42,338 nucleotides of DNA from the NCBI GenBank assembly GCA_016946835.1, contig JACVTC010000339.1, forward strand, positions 1 to 42,338, read 5' to 3'. Shown here in pieces: positions 1 through 9,209 of this stretch. The DNA comes from Neocallimastix lanati (nom. inval.). Taxonomy: Eukaryota > Neocallimastigomycota > Neocallimastigomycetes > Neocallimastigales > Neocallimastigaceae. Both the position numbers and the translations under genes were made by a program. The notes under the pieces are model-generated. The model was given only the letters and a program-made list of their open reading frames with translations. It was not told the origin of the DNA and searched no databases. Within the stretch, counting starts at the first letter, position 1; every line of letters begins with the position of its first letter.

Positions 1-6
1 GCAGCT

Positions 7-708
7 TTAAACGATTGAAGATCCAAAAAGGAAAAAATTTGCATCAATTTCTTCAAATTCATTTTTATTGATGACATTAATATCATCATCAAATTTAACG
101 CATATGGCAATACATTTTTTTTCGTTTTCATGATTAAATACAAGGCTAATAGTTGATATATAATCTTCAAATATATATCGATTAGGAAATGATTCGAAAT
201 CATGAGACATACATTCAATATCAAAAGATAAAATAGAAGGAGATGGATAGCTATTAATTTCAACAGATTTTATATTTTTATATTGAACGATATACTCTTC
301 ATCAAAGGTAGTATACTTCTCTTTGGAATTTAACTCCCAGTGCTCCATTTCTATCCATCCTATTGTATTTAAATTACATTCAGCCAGAAACGCTGAAATT
401 ATATCCACATTTAATATTGACGAATAATAAGAAGAATATTCGGAATAATTAGGGAACATGACTTTAAAGATAATTTTATTACCTTCTAAATAATGTCTTA
501 AAAGTTTTCTTGAAAGTACTTCTTTATTGTTTCTTGAATTGCCATTGAATTTGAAATCACGATATTGTGAAAATTTGTATAAAGGATAATTATCTATAAT
601 AATTGATACTTTGTCATTTCTAATATTACTATATCCAAATCCTATAATAACTGGGGAATTGTTTTTTATTAGCAATTCCCAATTATAAATGAATATTATT
701 TTATTCAT
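7..708 (-). CDS. DNA polymerase family B, N-terminal part, interrupted
   Basis: This looks like the N-terminus of a viral family B DNA polymerase, the replicative enzyme of large DNA viruses. The key sign is the Exo I motif FDIE near residue 162, within SILSFDIEC, which supplies metal-binding Asp and Glu of the 3'-5' proofreading exonuclease. About 160 residues precede it, a normal N-terminal domain length for the family. The frame meets a TAA at 7-9, only about 70 residues after Exo I and before any Exo II, Exo III or polymerase motif. The rest would lie left of the window. Either a frameshift or stop has broken the gene, or the remainder is out of frame just outside. The start is the first ATG after an A/T-only stretch. 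The gene sits at the edge of a block of other viral replication and transcription genes. Family assignment is fairly good; the broken state is inferred. Confidence 0.66.
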   Translation of the reverse strand: MNKIIFIYNWELLIKNNSPVIIGFGYSNIRNDKVSIIIDNYPLYKFSQYRDFKFNGNSRNNKEVLSRKLLRHYLEGNKIIFKVMFPNYSEYSSYYSSILNVDIISAFLAECNLNTIGWIEMEHWELNSKEKYTTFDEEYIVQYKNIKSVEINSYPSPSILSFDIECMSHDFESFPNRYIFEDYISTISLVFNHENEKKCIAICVKFDDDINVINKNEFEEIDANFFLFGSSIV

Positions 709-879
709 TTGTTTTTTATTTTAAAAATATTAAAAAATTATACATATATAGGTTAGAGTTAAATATTTTCTTATATTAACTACTAATACCAATCTATATA
801 GATAATATAGATTTATAATTTTTTTTTGAATTTTAAATATTCTTTGAAAAAGCAGAGATAATTATTATCTCTTTATTTT

Positions 880-1335
880 TTATCGTTCTGTATCAAAATC
901 AATAATGAAATTATCGTATACAATTATATTATAAGTAATGTTATAGCGTTGTATATCCATATAATAATCTTCATAATTATTATTATATTCTTTAATAAAA
1001 TCTTTTAATAAATTTTTAACTATTTCTATCTGTTTTTCATTTGATACAAAGTTTTCTGAAAAATTTTGGAAATAATATTTTCTAATTATGAAGATCATAT
1101 ATAACATAGGAATATTTAATTTGGTAAATCTTTTTTCGATTATCTCATTAAACTTCCTATTGAATATATGAAGATTTAAAAATTCAATAAAATCGGATAT
1201 AAATACAGTATTACTAAACGTTCCTCTAACACTATTACTTAAATTATGTTTAATTTTTTGAATTAATGTTTGCTGAGAATTATAACTCTTTCCTTTTACT
1301 TGGTTTATTATATTCTTATTTTTATCTTTAAGCAT
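880..1335 (-). CDS. hypothetical protein in viral block
   Basis: This 151-residue protein is not recognised. It is Asn/Ile/Tyr-rich with a Lys-rich start, has no signal peptide, and is predicted mostly helical between residues 40 and 130. It shows no cysteine pairs or nucleotide-binding motif. It is transcribed in the same direction as the polymerase B fragment, about 170 bases upstream of it, with an A/T-only leader before its ATG. Its place among viral core genes suggests a viral gene, but nothing in the sequence gives a function. The ORF is short in very A/T-rich DNA, but 151 stop-free codons there is unlikely by chance. Confidence 0.55.
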   Translation of the reverse strand: MLKDKNKNIINQVKGKSYNSQQTLIQKIKHNLSNSVRGTFSNTVFISDFIEFLNLHIFNRKFNEIIEKRFTKLNIPMLYMIFIIRKYYFQNFSENFVSNEKQIEIVKNLLKDFIKEYNNNYEDYYMDIQRYNITYNIIVYDNFIIDFDTER

Positions 1336-1927
1336 TACTGATTACGAAAATTTTTAAAATATAAAAAAATTTTTTATATAGAATTCCTTTTCTTATGGAT
1401 ATATATATTCAAATAGGTTTTATTTTTATCGTTATATCGCTTATATAATTTTTGATATTATGTAAAATTCTTTTTTATCATTTTAAATATCTTAATATTT
1501 CAAACATTATAGATTACTAAACAATATTATATCATATAATAAATTATAGTTTAGTATATTATAATAAAGATTTAATTTACCATATTACAAAATCCGAATA
1601 AAAAAACAAAAATTTAAAATTTATATTTAATATTCATTTCAAATATCCTTGATTATAATAAAATACAATAATTTATTTAAAACAGGATAGTAAATAAATA
1701 AATTTTATTTATATACATATTTTATTAGAATACACTAATTTTATTTTTCAAAAAAAAGAAATAAAAATGGTTATAACAACATTAGTAAATTTTAATGAAA
1801 CAATTGATTTTTATTAATTGATATAAAGACAAAATAAATTTAATAAAACAATTGATTTATTATTCATTAAAATATAAAGTCAAACTATATTTATTTATTA
1901 TAGGATAAAAAAAATATTAAAATAAAA
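1336..1927. other. A/T-rich divergent intergenic region
   Basis: This is the gap between the divergently transcribed 151-aa and 196-aa genes, so it must hold both promoters if both are expressed. It contains an 8-bp inverted repeat (TACTAAAC at 1515-1522 with GTTTAGTA at 1549-1556) and an imperfect tandem duplication at 1798-1895. Only trivial ORFs under 20 codons are present. No promoter element can be separated from the A/T background. Confidence 0.5.
1798..1895. repeat. imperfect tandem duplication, about 49-nt unit
   Basis: AAACAATTGATTT occurs at about 1798 and again about 49 nt later. After each copy comes a similar arrangement ending in ATAAAGnCAAA and a T-rich stretch. The duplication ends about 30 nt before the 196-aa gene. 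It may be a duplicated promoter segment or simple slippage. Confidence 0.45.
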
Positions 1928-2518
1928 ATGTCTGAGGTGGTTAAAAATTTATCTCAAAAAAGATATGATGAATTACGTCGTAATGTTATTATTGATGCTA
2001 TTGACATTGTTTTCAATACTATTTCAAATCAAGTTAAAATAGATAATAAGGATAAATCTTTTACAGTTAGAAAACTAACAAATAGTATCGAATTAATTTA
2101 TGATTTAAGTAGTCAAGAAAATAACGATAAAATTCCTTCGGAAATCATTAAATCAATAAAACCACGAATAAGTCATAAATTAAACAATACATTTTGTTAT
2201 AAATTACCGTCTAAAAACGAAAATACAAACCTCGGAAAGGAAAGTAAAAATTCTTCTATTGTATTTTCACCATTTATTCAAAATGCTATTGAAGTTTCCC
2301 AAAATGATATAAAAATGGATGTACAATTACCAAAATCTCTTGAACATTATCATTTCTTTGTTTTTCCTTTAAATATGGATGGAAAAGAGTATATTATCAC
2401 TTATGCAGAAGAAAATAAATATAGTAAACGTGAAATCATTGAAATATTACATAATAATGTATCAGTAGATAAAAATATCCTTTCTAAAGAATTAAAAGAA
2501 AAATATTATTTTAATTAA
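1928..2518 (+). CDS. hypothetical protein in viral block
   Basis: This is an unrecognised 196-residue soluble protein. The N-terminus is basic and helical (KNLSQKRYDELRRN). The middle, around residues 90-125, is polar and probably disordered. The C-terminal part has alternating hydrophobic segments (HYHFFVFPLNMDGKEYIITYAEE, described as a probable beta sheet) and ends in a Lys/Glu helix. There is no signal peptide, transmembrane segment or recognisable catalytic motif. It precedes the SF3 helicase in the same direction with a 333-base gap. Its location suggests a viral gene of unknown function, perhaps lineage-specific. Confidence 0.6.
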   Translation: MSEVVKNLSQKRYDELRRNVIIDAIDIVFNTISNQVKIDNKDKSFTVRKLTNSIELIYDLSSQENNDKIPSEIIKSIKPRISHKLNNTFCYKLPSKNENTNLGKESKNSSIVFSPFIQNAIEVSQNDIKMDVQLPKSLEHYHFFVFPLNMDGKEYIITYAEENKYSKREIIEILHNNVSVDKNILSKELKEKYYFN

Positions 2519-2851
2519 AATGTAAATAAATAGCTAGATAATGGGATAAATATCTAAGTAAATATTTTTTTTAAAATTTTTTTTGAAAACTTTAAATCAC
2601 AAAAATTTTTAAAGATTTATTAAAAAAATATTTTATATTGATATATAACCATTATTGGATAATTGAATGATTATTTCTCTTTTAATAAGTCATTATTTTA
2701 TAATTAAGAAATTAAAATTTTTTTTTTAAAAAATAATTACACACACACAGAAAATATTAATATTAACAATTAAAATGATTTAATTTCTTTTAAAATGAAA
2801 AAATAATTAATATATAAATCTACAAATTTTTTAAATAGTTAAGTAAAAAAT
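2519..2851. other. A/T-rich intergenic gap
   Basis: This gap separates two same-strand viral-type genes. It is almost pure A/T with long T and A runs and a short ACACACACAC tract at about 2741. No ORF or stable non-A/T hairpin is seen. Confidence 0.5.
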
Positions 2852-4831
2852 ATGATTTTAGTAAAAACGAAAGAATCAGAAATTACAAATAATTATCATC
2901 CAATTATTTACTTATTAATTATACTTTTAAAGCAAAATAAGGATAAACATACAAAATGTTATCGTATGTTGAAAAAATATCTTGAAAATTATGATATCAA
3001 ATTAAGTGATATTGAAAATATTAATATTCAATTAGAAAATAACGAAATAGAACATTCAAATAATTACAATAACATTTATAATAATAATAATAACATTTAT
3101 AATAATAATAATAATAATACTTATAATAATGATGAATATAATAATGGTATTCATAATGATAATGGCAATAATAATGACAGTGATAATGAAAGTAGTGACT
3201 CAGAAGAATACAATTTTGATGAAATAAATATTAATGATCTTAATTCTGTTTTGAAAAATTTAGAAATTAGTAAAATAAATCAGTCATCAAATCAAGAAGC
3301 AGATTATAAATATGATATTATTGATATTATTTATCAATGCATGGAAGACTATGGTTCAATGGTAGTTGATAAAGCACGATTAATCACTATTAAAAATTAT
3401 TACAGTAAATCATCTTTAACGTCTCAGATTATTTTTAACATATTTATTGTGTTATACTTAGGATATTTAGTATTTAGTGAAGATGTATGGTATAAATTTT
3501 CATATAGTCGTCATGGATGGGAAATCATAAGTGCTTATGATCTCGCCAAAGAAATCAATATGGGATTAGTAAATAAGCTTACCAAGTTGTGTAATGAATG
3601 CCATTTTAAATTGGAAAATTTACCTACGAAATTATTTTCGTTTATGAGTGGTCATTCGGTTACATTTAAAAATTTATATCAGTTAGAAACCTTCTTCTAC
3701 TTGGACAATTTTATTTCTCGAATGGATAAAAGTAAAGTTTTAAGATTTGAAGATTGTGTTTATGATTTCACCATTAATAAACCACGACCAGGAATGCCAA
3801 AAGACTTTTGTCTTAAATCTACCAATTATAATTTTCACTCTGAAAATAAGAATAAAGTAAAAGAAGTGAAAGAATTTTTTGAAGATATTTTTGTCGACAA
3901 GGAATTGATACAGTATGTATTAAAAATTTTAGCTTCCACCCTTACTTACGGTAATAAATTGCGTGCCATTGTATTTTTTATTGGATCGGGTAGAAACGGT
4001 AAGACTACGCTTACTAACATGTTACGTCTTTCACTTGGAGATTATGCAGCAACGCCAAATGTTTCTTTATTTTTAGGAAAATCGGTTAGTGCTGATAAAC
4101 CAAGTCCACAAATGGTAGATCTTAATTGTGCAAGAGTGGCCATATGTGAAGAACCAGATGCTCGTAGTATTGCTATTACAGGTGATACTAAAGCTATAAC
4201 CGGTAATGTAGGTTTTATTAAAACCCGAACCTTGTATAAGGATGTTCAAGCAGTATCGGTTGATTTACTACCCATTATTAATACAAATGACAAATTGACA
4301 ATATCTAACTTAGATAATGCTTTGATTGATCGTATTCTTGTTATCCCTTTCACCCAACGATTCATAAATAAGATGAATATATCTGTCTTATCTTCAACTC
4401 AAAATATCAATAACCCTTCAATAAAAAGAGCTAATACAAGATGGCAAGGTTCTCGAGTTCAAGGTTATGCTGAAGCTTTAATACATTTACTTATTGAAAA
4501 TTATCAAGAGGATTACACCTCCCTAGAAATTCCTGAATCTGTGGTTAATGCAACCAAAAGTTTTATTATGCGTAGTGACCATATTGCTAGATTTTTGGAA
4601 AAGAATATTGTTGATAAAAATGACAATCACGCTATTCCAATTGATGAACTTTACACCGTTTATAAGAATTGGTTTAAGCAATACGTATCCACTCGTTCCG
4701 TATTTTATAGTTTGGAAGATTTTCGTATGGATTTAATTAAATATAGTATTCGTATCAAAAATTTATCCTCAAATTCGGATTCGGATTCTAAGAAAACCGT
4801 TGAATCCATTATTGGATACAGATTTATTTAA
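2852..4831 (+). CDS. D5-like SF3 helicase (NCLDV replication helicase)
   Basis: This is a hexameric SF3 helicase of the D5 type, which unwinds viral DNA at replication forks. Walker A GSGRNGKTT lies at about residue 378, the SF3 B motif AICEEPD at about 430-436, and motif C IINTND at about 475-480, followed by a conserved Arg in LIDRILVIPF. Upstream, about residues 190-340 match the D5 N-terminal helicase region (YLGYLVFSEDVWYKFS, RFEDCVYDF). The C-terminal region has the helical D5 tail (FLEKNI...ELYTVYKNWFK). The first 160 residues hold an Asn-rich run (residues about 65-125, NNIYNNNN repeats) and an acidic stretch in place of the archaeo-eukaryotic primase domain that many D5 proteins carry. 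At 659 residues it is shorter than fused primase-helicases. The helicase core appears intact, with all key residues present. Confidence 0.93.
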   Translation: MILVKTKESEITNNYHPIIYLLIILLKQNKDKHTKCYRMLKKYLENYDIKLSDIENINIQLENNEIEHSNNYNNIYNNNNNIYNNNNNNTYNNDEYNNGIHNDNGNNNDSDNESSDSEEYNFDEININDLNSVLKNLEISKINQSSNQEADYKYDIIDIIYQCMEDYGSMVVDKARLITIKNYYSKSSLTSQIIFNIFIVLYLGYLVFSEDVWYKFSYSRHGWEIISAYDLAKEINMGLVNKLTKLCNECHFKLENLPTKLFSFMSGHSVTFKNLYQLETFFYLDNFISRMDKSKVLRFEDCVYDFTINKPRPGMPKDFCLKSTNYNFHSENKNKVKEVKEFFEDIFVDKELIQYVLKILASTLTYGNKLRAIVFFIGSGRNGKTTLTNMLRLSLGDYAATPNVSLFLGKSVSADKPSPQMVDLNCARVAICEEPDARSIAITGDTKAITGNVGFIKTRTLYKDVQAVSVDLLPIINTNDKLTISNLDNALIDRILVIPFTQRFINKMNISVLSSTQNINNPSIKRANTRWQGSRVQGYAEALIHLLIENYQEDYTSLEIPESVVNATKSFIMRSDHIARFLEKNIVDKNDNHAIPIDELYTVYKNWFKQYVSTRSVFYSLEDFRMDLIKYSIRIKNLSSNSDSDSKKTVESIIGYRFI

Positions 4832-5674
4832 TTATATTAAAAATAAAATAAAAGATGATAATGTTAATTTTTTTCATTCCTTTAATATATATAATTTAAA
4901 CTAATATTTGTATATATTTATTTTATATATAAATTTAAACAAGGAAAAAAAAATTATATAATTATATTTATATTTATTTATAATTTAAGAATATATATTG
5001 TTAAAAATTATTATTTTATTAATTATTATAAAAATAGTTTTAAAAAATTTAAAAAATTTATAATTAGTATAGTTATTTCATTAAAAATGGTAATATAAAT
5101 ATTTTATTTTATTTTATATAATGAAATATAATAATTTTATTCAATGATATTTATTATTCTATTAAATGATATTTGTAGACTTGTTCTTTTCATTAAAATT
5201 TTTATTACTGAAAAAATTATTAAATTATTATATTTATATAATACAATTTTAATAGTATATTTAATTTTATTTATTTCTATTTCATATTACTTATATTAAT
5301 ATTAATATTGATTAAATCATTCATTTAATGTTTTACAACAAGTTTTACTGAGTTTATTTTTTAAAATTTTAAAAAAATATAAATTACTAAAATTACGAAT
5401 CAATAATAAAAATAAAGTAAAAATATTTAAATTCAAATTTATACTAATTTTATTGTAATCAATTAAGAAATTGATTTTAAAAAATATATTTATATAAATA
5501 ATTATATATATTATTCAATCATTTTTTTTTTAAAATTTTGTTTATTAATATTTTTTTTATTTAATATAATACTATATAATAATTTTTTATTTATATTAAA
5601 TTTATAAATGTATTTATAATTTTTTTTATAATTATTTTAATTGAATTATATTTTTTTTTTCTTTTTATATTATT
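4832..5674. other. convergent intergenic region, A/T-rich
   Basis: This region lies between the convergent 3' ends of the SF3 helicase gene (+) and the RPB2 gene (-). It is almost pure A/T with no ORF of note. It must hold two transcript ends, but AATAAA-like words are too frequent in this composition to single one out. Confidence 0.5.
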
Positions 5675-8600
5675 TTATTCATAAATTGAAGCACGTACTC
5701 CAATTGAATCTAAATAAGAATTCATAATATTAAAACTATTTGAAACGTTTAAAATAGTAGTTGATGTATTACAGCAAGTGCTTAAAGTATTTACAGAATG
5801 ACATATTTCACAATATCGAATATCTATAGCATCGGTATTATTTTTAAACATATCTTGTATTATAGCATTAGTACCATGTGCTACTAAGGCATCCTTTTCC
5901 ATTTCACCAATTCTTAATCCACCATTACGAGATTTTCCTTCAGTAGGTTGTTTACTAATAGAATTAACATTTCCTGTGGTACGATAAAACATTTTTTCTT
6001 GAACTTGATGTTGTAAAGCAGTGTAGTAACAAACCCCAACAAACGCATTTCCAATAGATTTACCGGAAATTGGATCGACCATCTCTTCTAAAATTGGAAT
6101 ATCACTTTCAAAGAATTTGGATTCAAACGAACGTAAATCTTCGCTTTCTATAGAAGCATCAAAATACGTTCCAAATCTTTGTGGATCCATAATCATACAT
6201 TTAGCAACATACATTTCAATTAAATGACCTACTGTCATTCTTGAAGGAAAAGCATGTGGATTTACAATGATATCAGGAATTACGCCATATTTTGTTCTTG
6301 GCATCATTTCTTCTAGTAATATCGAACCAATCACACCCTTCTGAGCATATCGACTTGCGAATTTATCACCTTGTTGTGGTTGATATAAATGTCGAACTTT
6401 TACACAGCAATAGCATACATCATCCTCAATATATCTGGTACAATGATCCACAATCACAGGTTTTCTGAAAATATTGTCTACATCAGTTACTTTATTTGAA
6501 ATTACATCATATATACGAAATAGTGGTTCATTGACATTGTGAGGATTATAAGCAATTTTTGTATTTGGTTTTGGTAATCCATCTTTATAGTTTAAATTAA
6601 TGTTGACTAATATTTCCCTTTTAATGTTATAGGATAAGTATTGATATCGATATTTAATATTATTAAATAATCCATCTTTAATGCTTTTATCATTAAATAT
6701 TAAACTATCCTCTTGATTGTTGCCATATGCCATGATAGCCACAATGGCATTTTGACCTCCGAATCTGTGGTATGTATTTCCAGTAGTCACCAAAAGTGTA
6801 TCATCACTTTCAATAGTAATATTTGACAAGTCAGCGAGACGGTTTCTAAATTCATTATTATTTAAAGTTAAATTTTTATCAAATTTAATATTTTCCGAAT
6901 TCTCTTCTTTCCCATCCATTATTTCGGGGTTATTTTCATGAACACTATTCTTACTTGAATTTTCTTCAATAGAATTATCCAAAAATTCTAAATTCGAAAA
7001 TAATTCACTCATATTAATATTATCTTTATTGAGTAAAAAATCTAAGGACTTATAATGACACAGTCTTCTTGATAAAATATATTCTAGCTTTGTCATACAA
7101 AATGGTCTTTGTGCATTAATTAGTCTTCTAGAATTATCATTGTATTTAAAGATGGTGCTGTCATTCGACATACACTGCTTTGTCATTCCAGCTTGAAATG
7201 TGAGTCTTGGTACATGATTATTACCAGGAAATGGCGATAAAGCACTAATTAAACCAAAAATAAAATTTGGATCAAGTTCTTCGTATTGATAATTGATATT
7301 TATTTTATTTTCAGAAATTTCAACAAGTCTTATGCCAATTTCTTTTCCGTTTTTCTTTATTCTAATTGGTCGAAACATTCTTCCTTCATCCGTAAATAAA
7401 TAATAACTGATGTTATCGAAGACACAACTTATATAAGGATATTTCAATTTTAATACTTTATAAGTATAGTCTACTAAATCGGTAGTAGTGAATCCGATAA
7501 AACGTGTATTCAATAATACTGGATATTTTTTTCCAGTTTTTAAAGTTTTTCTTTTTTCATTAGGACTATTAGAATTACTAGTGTCACTATCACAATAATC
7601 ATCATCTCCATATTCAGAGTTACTTTTACTATTATCATTACTTTTATTTTCAGTGTTACTTTGGTTATTATCATTAATATTTTCATCTGAATTACTATTA
7701 CTATTATCGTCATCTTTTTTATCTTGAGTTGTAGCATCATATATTTCATTATACTTGAATAAAAAGGGTTCAAGAATTTTTTCATCAATAGTAAAATCTG
7801 GCCCCATTAATACAGATAATCCAAAATATTTTACAAAGCCTACATCTTTGGATTCAGGAGTTTCAAATGGACAAAAATAACCGTAATCATAAGACATACG
7901 GAGTTGAGAATTATCACTCTCTGTGTTGATGGGAATTTGAACTCTTCGTAAATGGGAAAGTTTATCGTAGTAAGAACGCTTACTTAACGTTTGCACAGAA
8001 ATAGCTTCATATTCTCGGAAATAAGAACGAACTTTTCCAGATTTTACATTTCCGTACAATTTTATATTTAAATTTCTGATGAACTTATCCAGTGGTAATT
8101 TTTTATTTTCCAAAGTAAAATATTTTATGCTACGATATAAGGAATAAGGAAAGGTATCAATACGACTGTTATAATATTGAACATTTCCTTCATTATGAAA
8201 TAATGATCTTGCCATTGCCAAATAAGTATAGAATTTAGTACTTTTATCATCATATGACGAATCGTTTGATGATGACCCATTACAATGTAAGTAGTCTGGA
8301 GTAAAGTAGCTATCGATCATTCTATCGACCATGGATAATATTTTATTATGACTTTCGGAACGACGAGCTATAATAGATTGTAATGTTTCTTCAGGAAATG
8401 AATCCGGAATAATAATATTAATATCTTTAGGTAAATTTTCACCAATTACCACCGATACGATTATATTTTTAATTTCATCCAAGGAAAGCGAAGGATTCAA
8501 ATGATGAAGAATATACACCAATGATATACTTTGTCTTTCATGCGACTTAATTCCTTTTATACGTAACTCTTGGAAAAATAATGAATAATAAACTCTAATA

Positions 8601-9208
8601 TCTAATAAGGTATATCTTTTCATATTGCTTAATTTTTTTTCTCGACTTTTATTTGAAAATCGATAATGGATATCAATATTAGTGTATTCATTGTTTAAAT
8701 CCACATAATTTTCATTCCCTAAATTATGGTAATCTAATTTAACCTTTTCACTTTTTTCTTTACTTCTTGTAGATTGCTTTAACATAATCTTTTTTAAATA
8801 TACAATGTGACTATAATCGGTAAACATCTCCAGAGATTGAAATTTTCCTTTTTCATTACATTCCTTATACTCAATATGATCCTCCTTATAAACAAAAAAA
8901 GGAGTACAAAATATCTCTTGTGAAATAATCACTTTTTCAATCCCATCTACAACGAATATTCCGTCGATTGGTGCTGGTATTTTAATTTCATAATCATCAT
9001 GAATTAATGATATATAGTATGTCTTTTTCTCTACCATCAAATGATCATACTCTACCTCTGGAATAGAAATAGTTAAAGGATTTAATTTAGGTAGCTTTTT
9101 TTCTAAAAATACTTTAATATCATACAACTTTTTTATAAATAATTTATCTATATTAGCATAGACATTATATTGATTTATAAATTTTGCCAAATAATTATTT
9201 TCGCTCAT
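5675..9208 (-). CDS. RPB2: DNA-directed RNA polymerase subunit 2 (RPB2/beta-like), viral
   Basis: This is the second-largest subunit of a multisubunit RNA polymerase, which with RPB1 forms the catalytic cleft. At 1177 residues it has full RPB2 length. Seen features are the beta-family segment CPFETPESKDVGFVK near residues 444-459, the hybrid-binding segment GDKFASRYAQKGVIGS near 944-960 with downstream PDIIVNPHAFPSRMTVGHLIE, and the C-terminal GLRIGEMEKDALVAHG that leads into the zinc ribbon. The ribbon is odd: CEIC is followed by an adjacent CC rather than a spaced CxxC. An acidic Asn/Ser/Asp-rich insertion occupies about residues 490-550. An intact frame over 3.5 kb argues for recent function or recent insertion. 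Its ATG overlaps the divergent UDG ATG, so its promoter must lie inside the UDG gene or be extremely compact. Assignment is secure; viral origin is inferred from the neighbours. Confidence 0.95.
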   Translation of the reverse strand: MSENNYLAKFINQYNVYANIDKLFIKKLYDIKVFLEKKLPKLNPLTISIPEVEYDHLMVEKKTYYISLIHDDYEIKIPAPIDGIFVVDGIEKVIISQEIFCTPFFVYKEDHIEYKECNEKGKFQSLEMFTDYSHIVYLKKIMLKQSTRSKEKSEKVKLDYHNLGNENYVDLNNEYTNIDIHYRFSNKSREKKLSNMKRYTLLDIRVYYSLFFQELRIKGIKSHERQSISLVYILHHLNPSLSLDEIKNIIVSVVIGENLPKDINIIIPDSFPEETLQSIIARRSESHNKILSMVDRMIDSYFTPDYLHCNGSSSNDSSYDDKSTKFYTYLAMARSLFHNEGNVQYYNSRIDTFPYSLYRSIKYFTLENKKLPLDKFIRNLNIKLYGNVKSGKVRSYFREYEAISVQTLSKRSYYDKLSHLRRVQIPINTESDNSQLRMSYDYGYFCPFETPESKDVGFVKYFGLSVLMGPDFTIDEKILEPFLFKYNEIYDATTQDKKDDDNSNSNSDENINDNNQSNTENKSNDNSKSNSEYGDDDYCDSDTSNSNSPNEKRKTLKTGKKYPVLLNTRFIGFTTTDLVDYTYKVLKLKYPYISCVFDNISYYLFTDEGRMFRPIRIKKNGKEIGIRLVEISENKININYQYEELDPNFIFGLISALSPFPGNNHVPRLTFQAGMTKQCMSNDSTIFKYNDNSRRLINAQRPFCMTKLEYILSRRLCHYKSLDFLLNKDNINMSELFSNLEFLDNSIEENSSKNSVHENNPEIMDGKEENSENIKFDKNLTLNNNEFRNRLADLSNITIESDDTLLVTTGNTYHRFGGQNAIVAIMAYGNNQEDSLIFNDKSIKDGLFNNIKYRYQYLSYNIKREILVNINLNYKDGLPKPNTKIAYNPHNVNEPLFRIYDVISNKVTDVDNIFRKPVIVDHCTRYIEDDVCYCCVKVRHLYQPQQGDKFASRYAQKGVIGSILLEEMMPRTKYGVIPDIIVNPHAFPSRMTVGHLIEMYVAKCMIMDPQRFGTYFDASIESEDLRSFESKFFESDIPILEEMVDPISGKSIGNAFVGVCYYTALQHQVQEKMFYRTTGNVNSISKQPTEGKSRNGGLRIGEMEKDALVAHGTNAIIQDMFKNNTDAIDIRYCEICHSVNTLSTCCNTSTTILNVSNSFNIMNSYLDSIGVRASIYE

Positions 9209-9209
9209 G
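9206..9209. promoter_or_regulatory. shared CATG: overlapping start codons of divergent genes
   Basis: The palindrome CATG supplies the RPB2 start on the minus strand (9206-9208) and the UDG start on the plus strand (9207-9209). No intergenic DNA remains, so each 5' leader and promoter must lie within the other coding sequence. Neither gene has a suitable alternative ATG close downstream: the next Met in UDG falls inside its catalytic motif. Confidence 0.8.
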
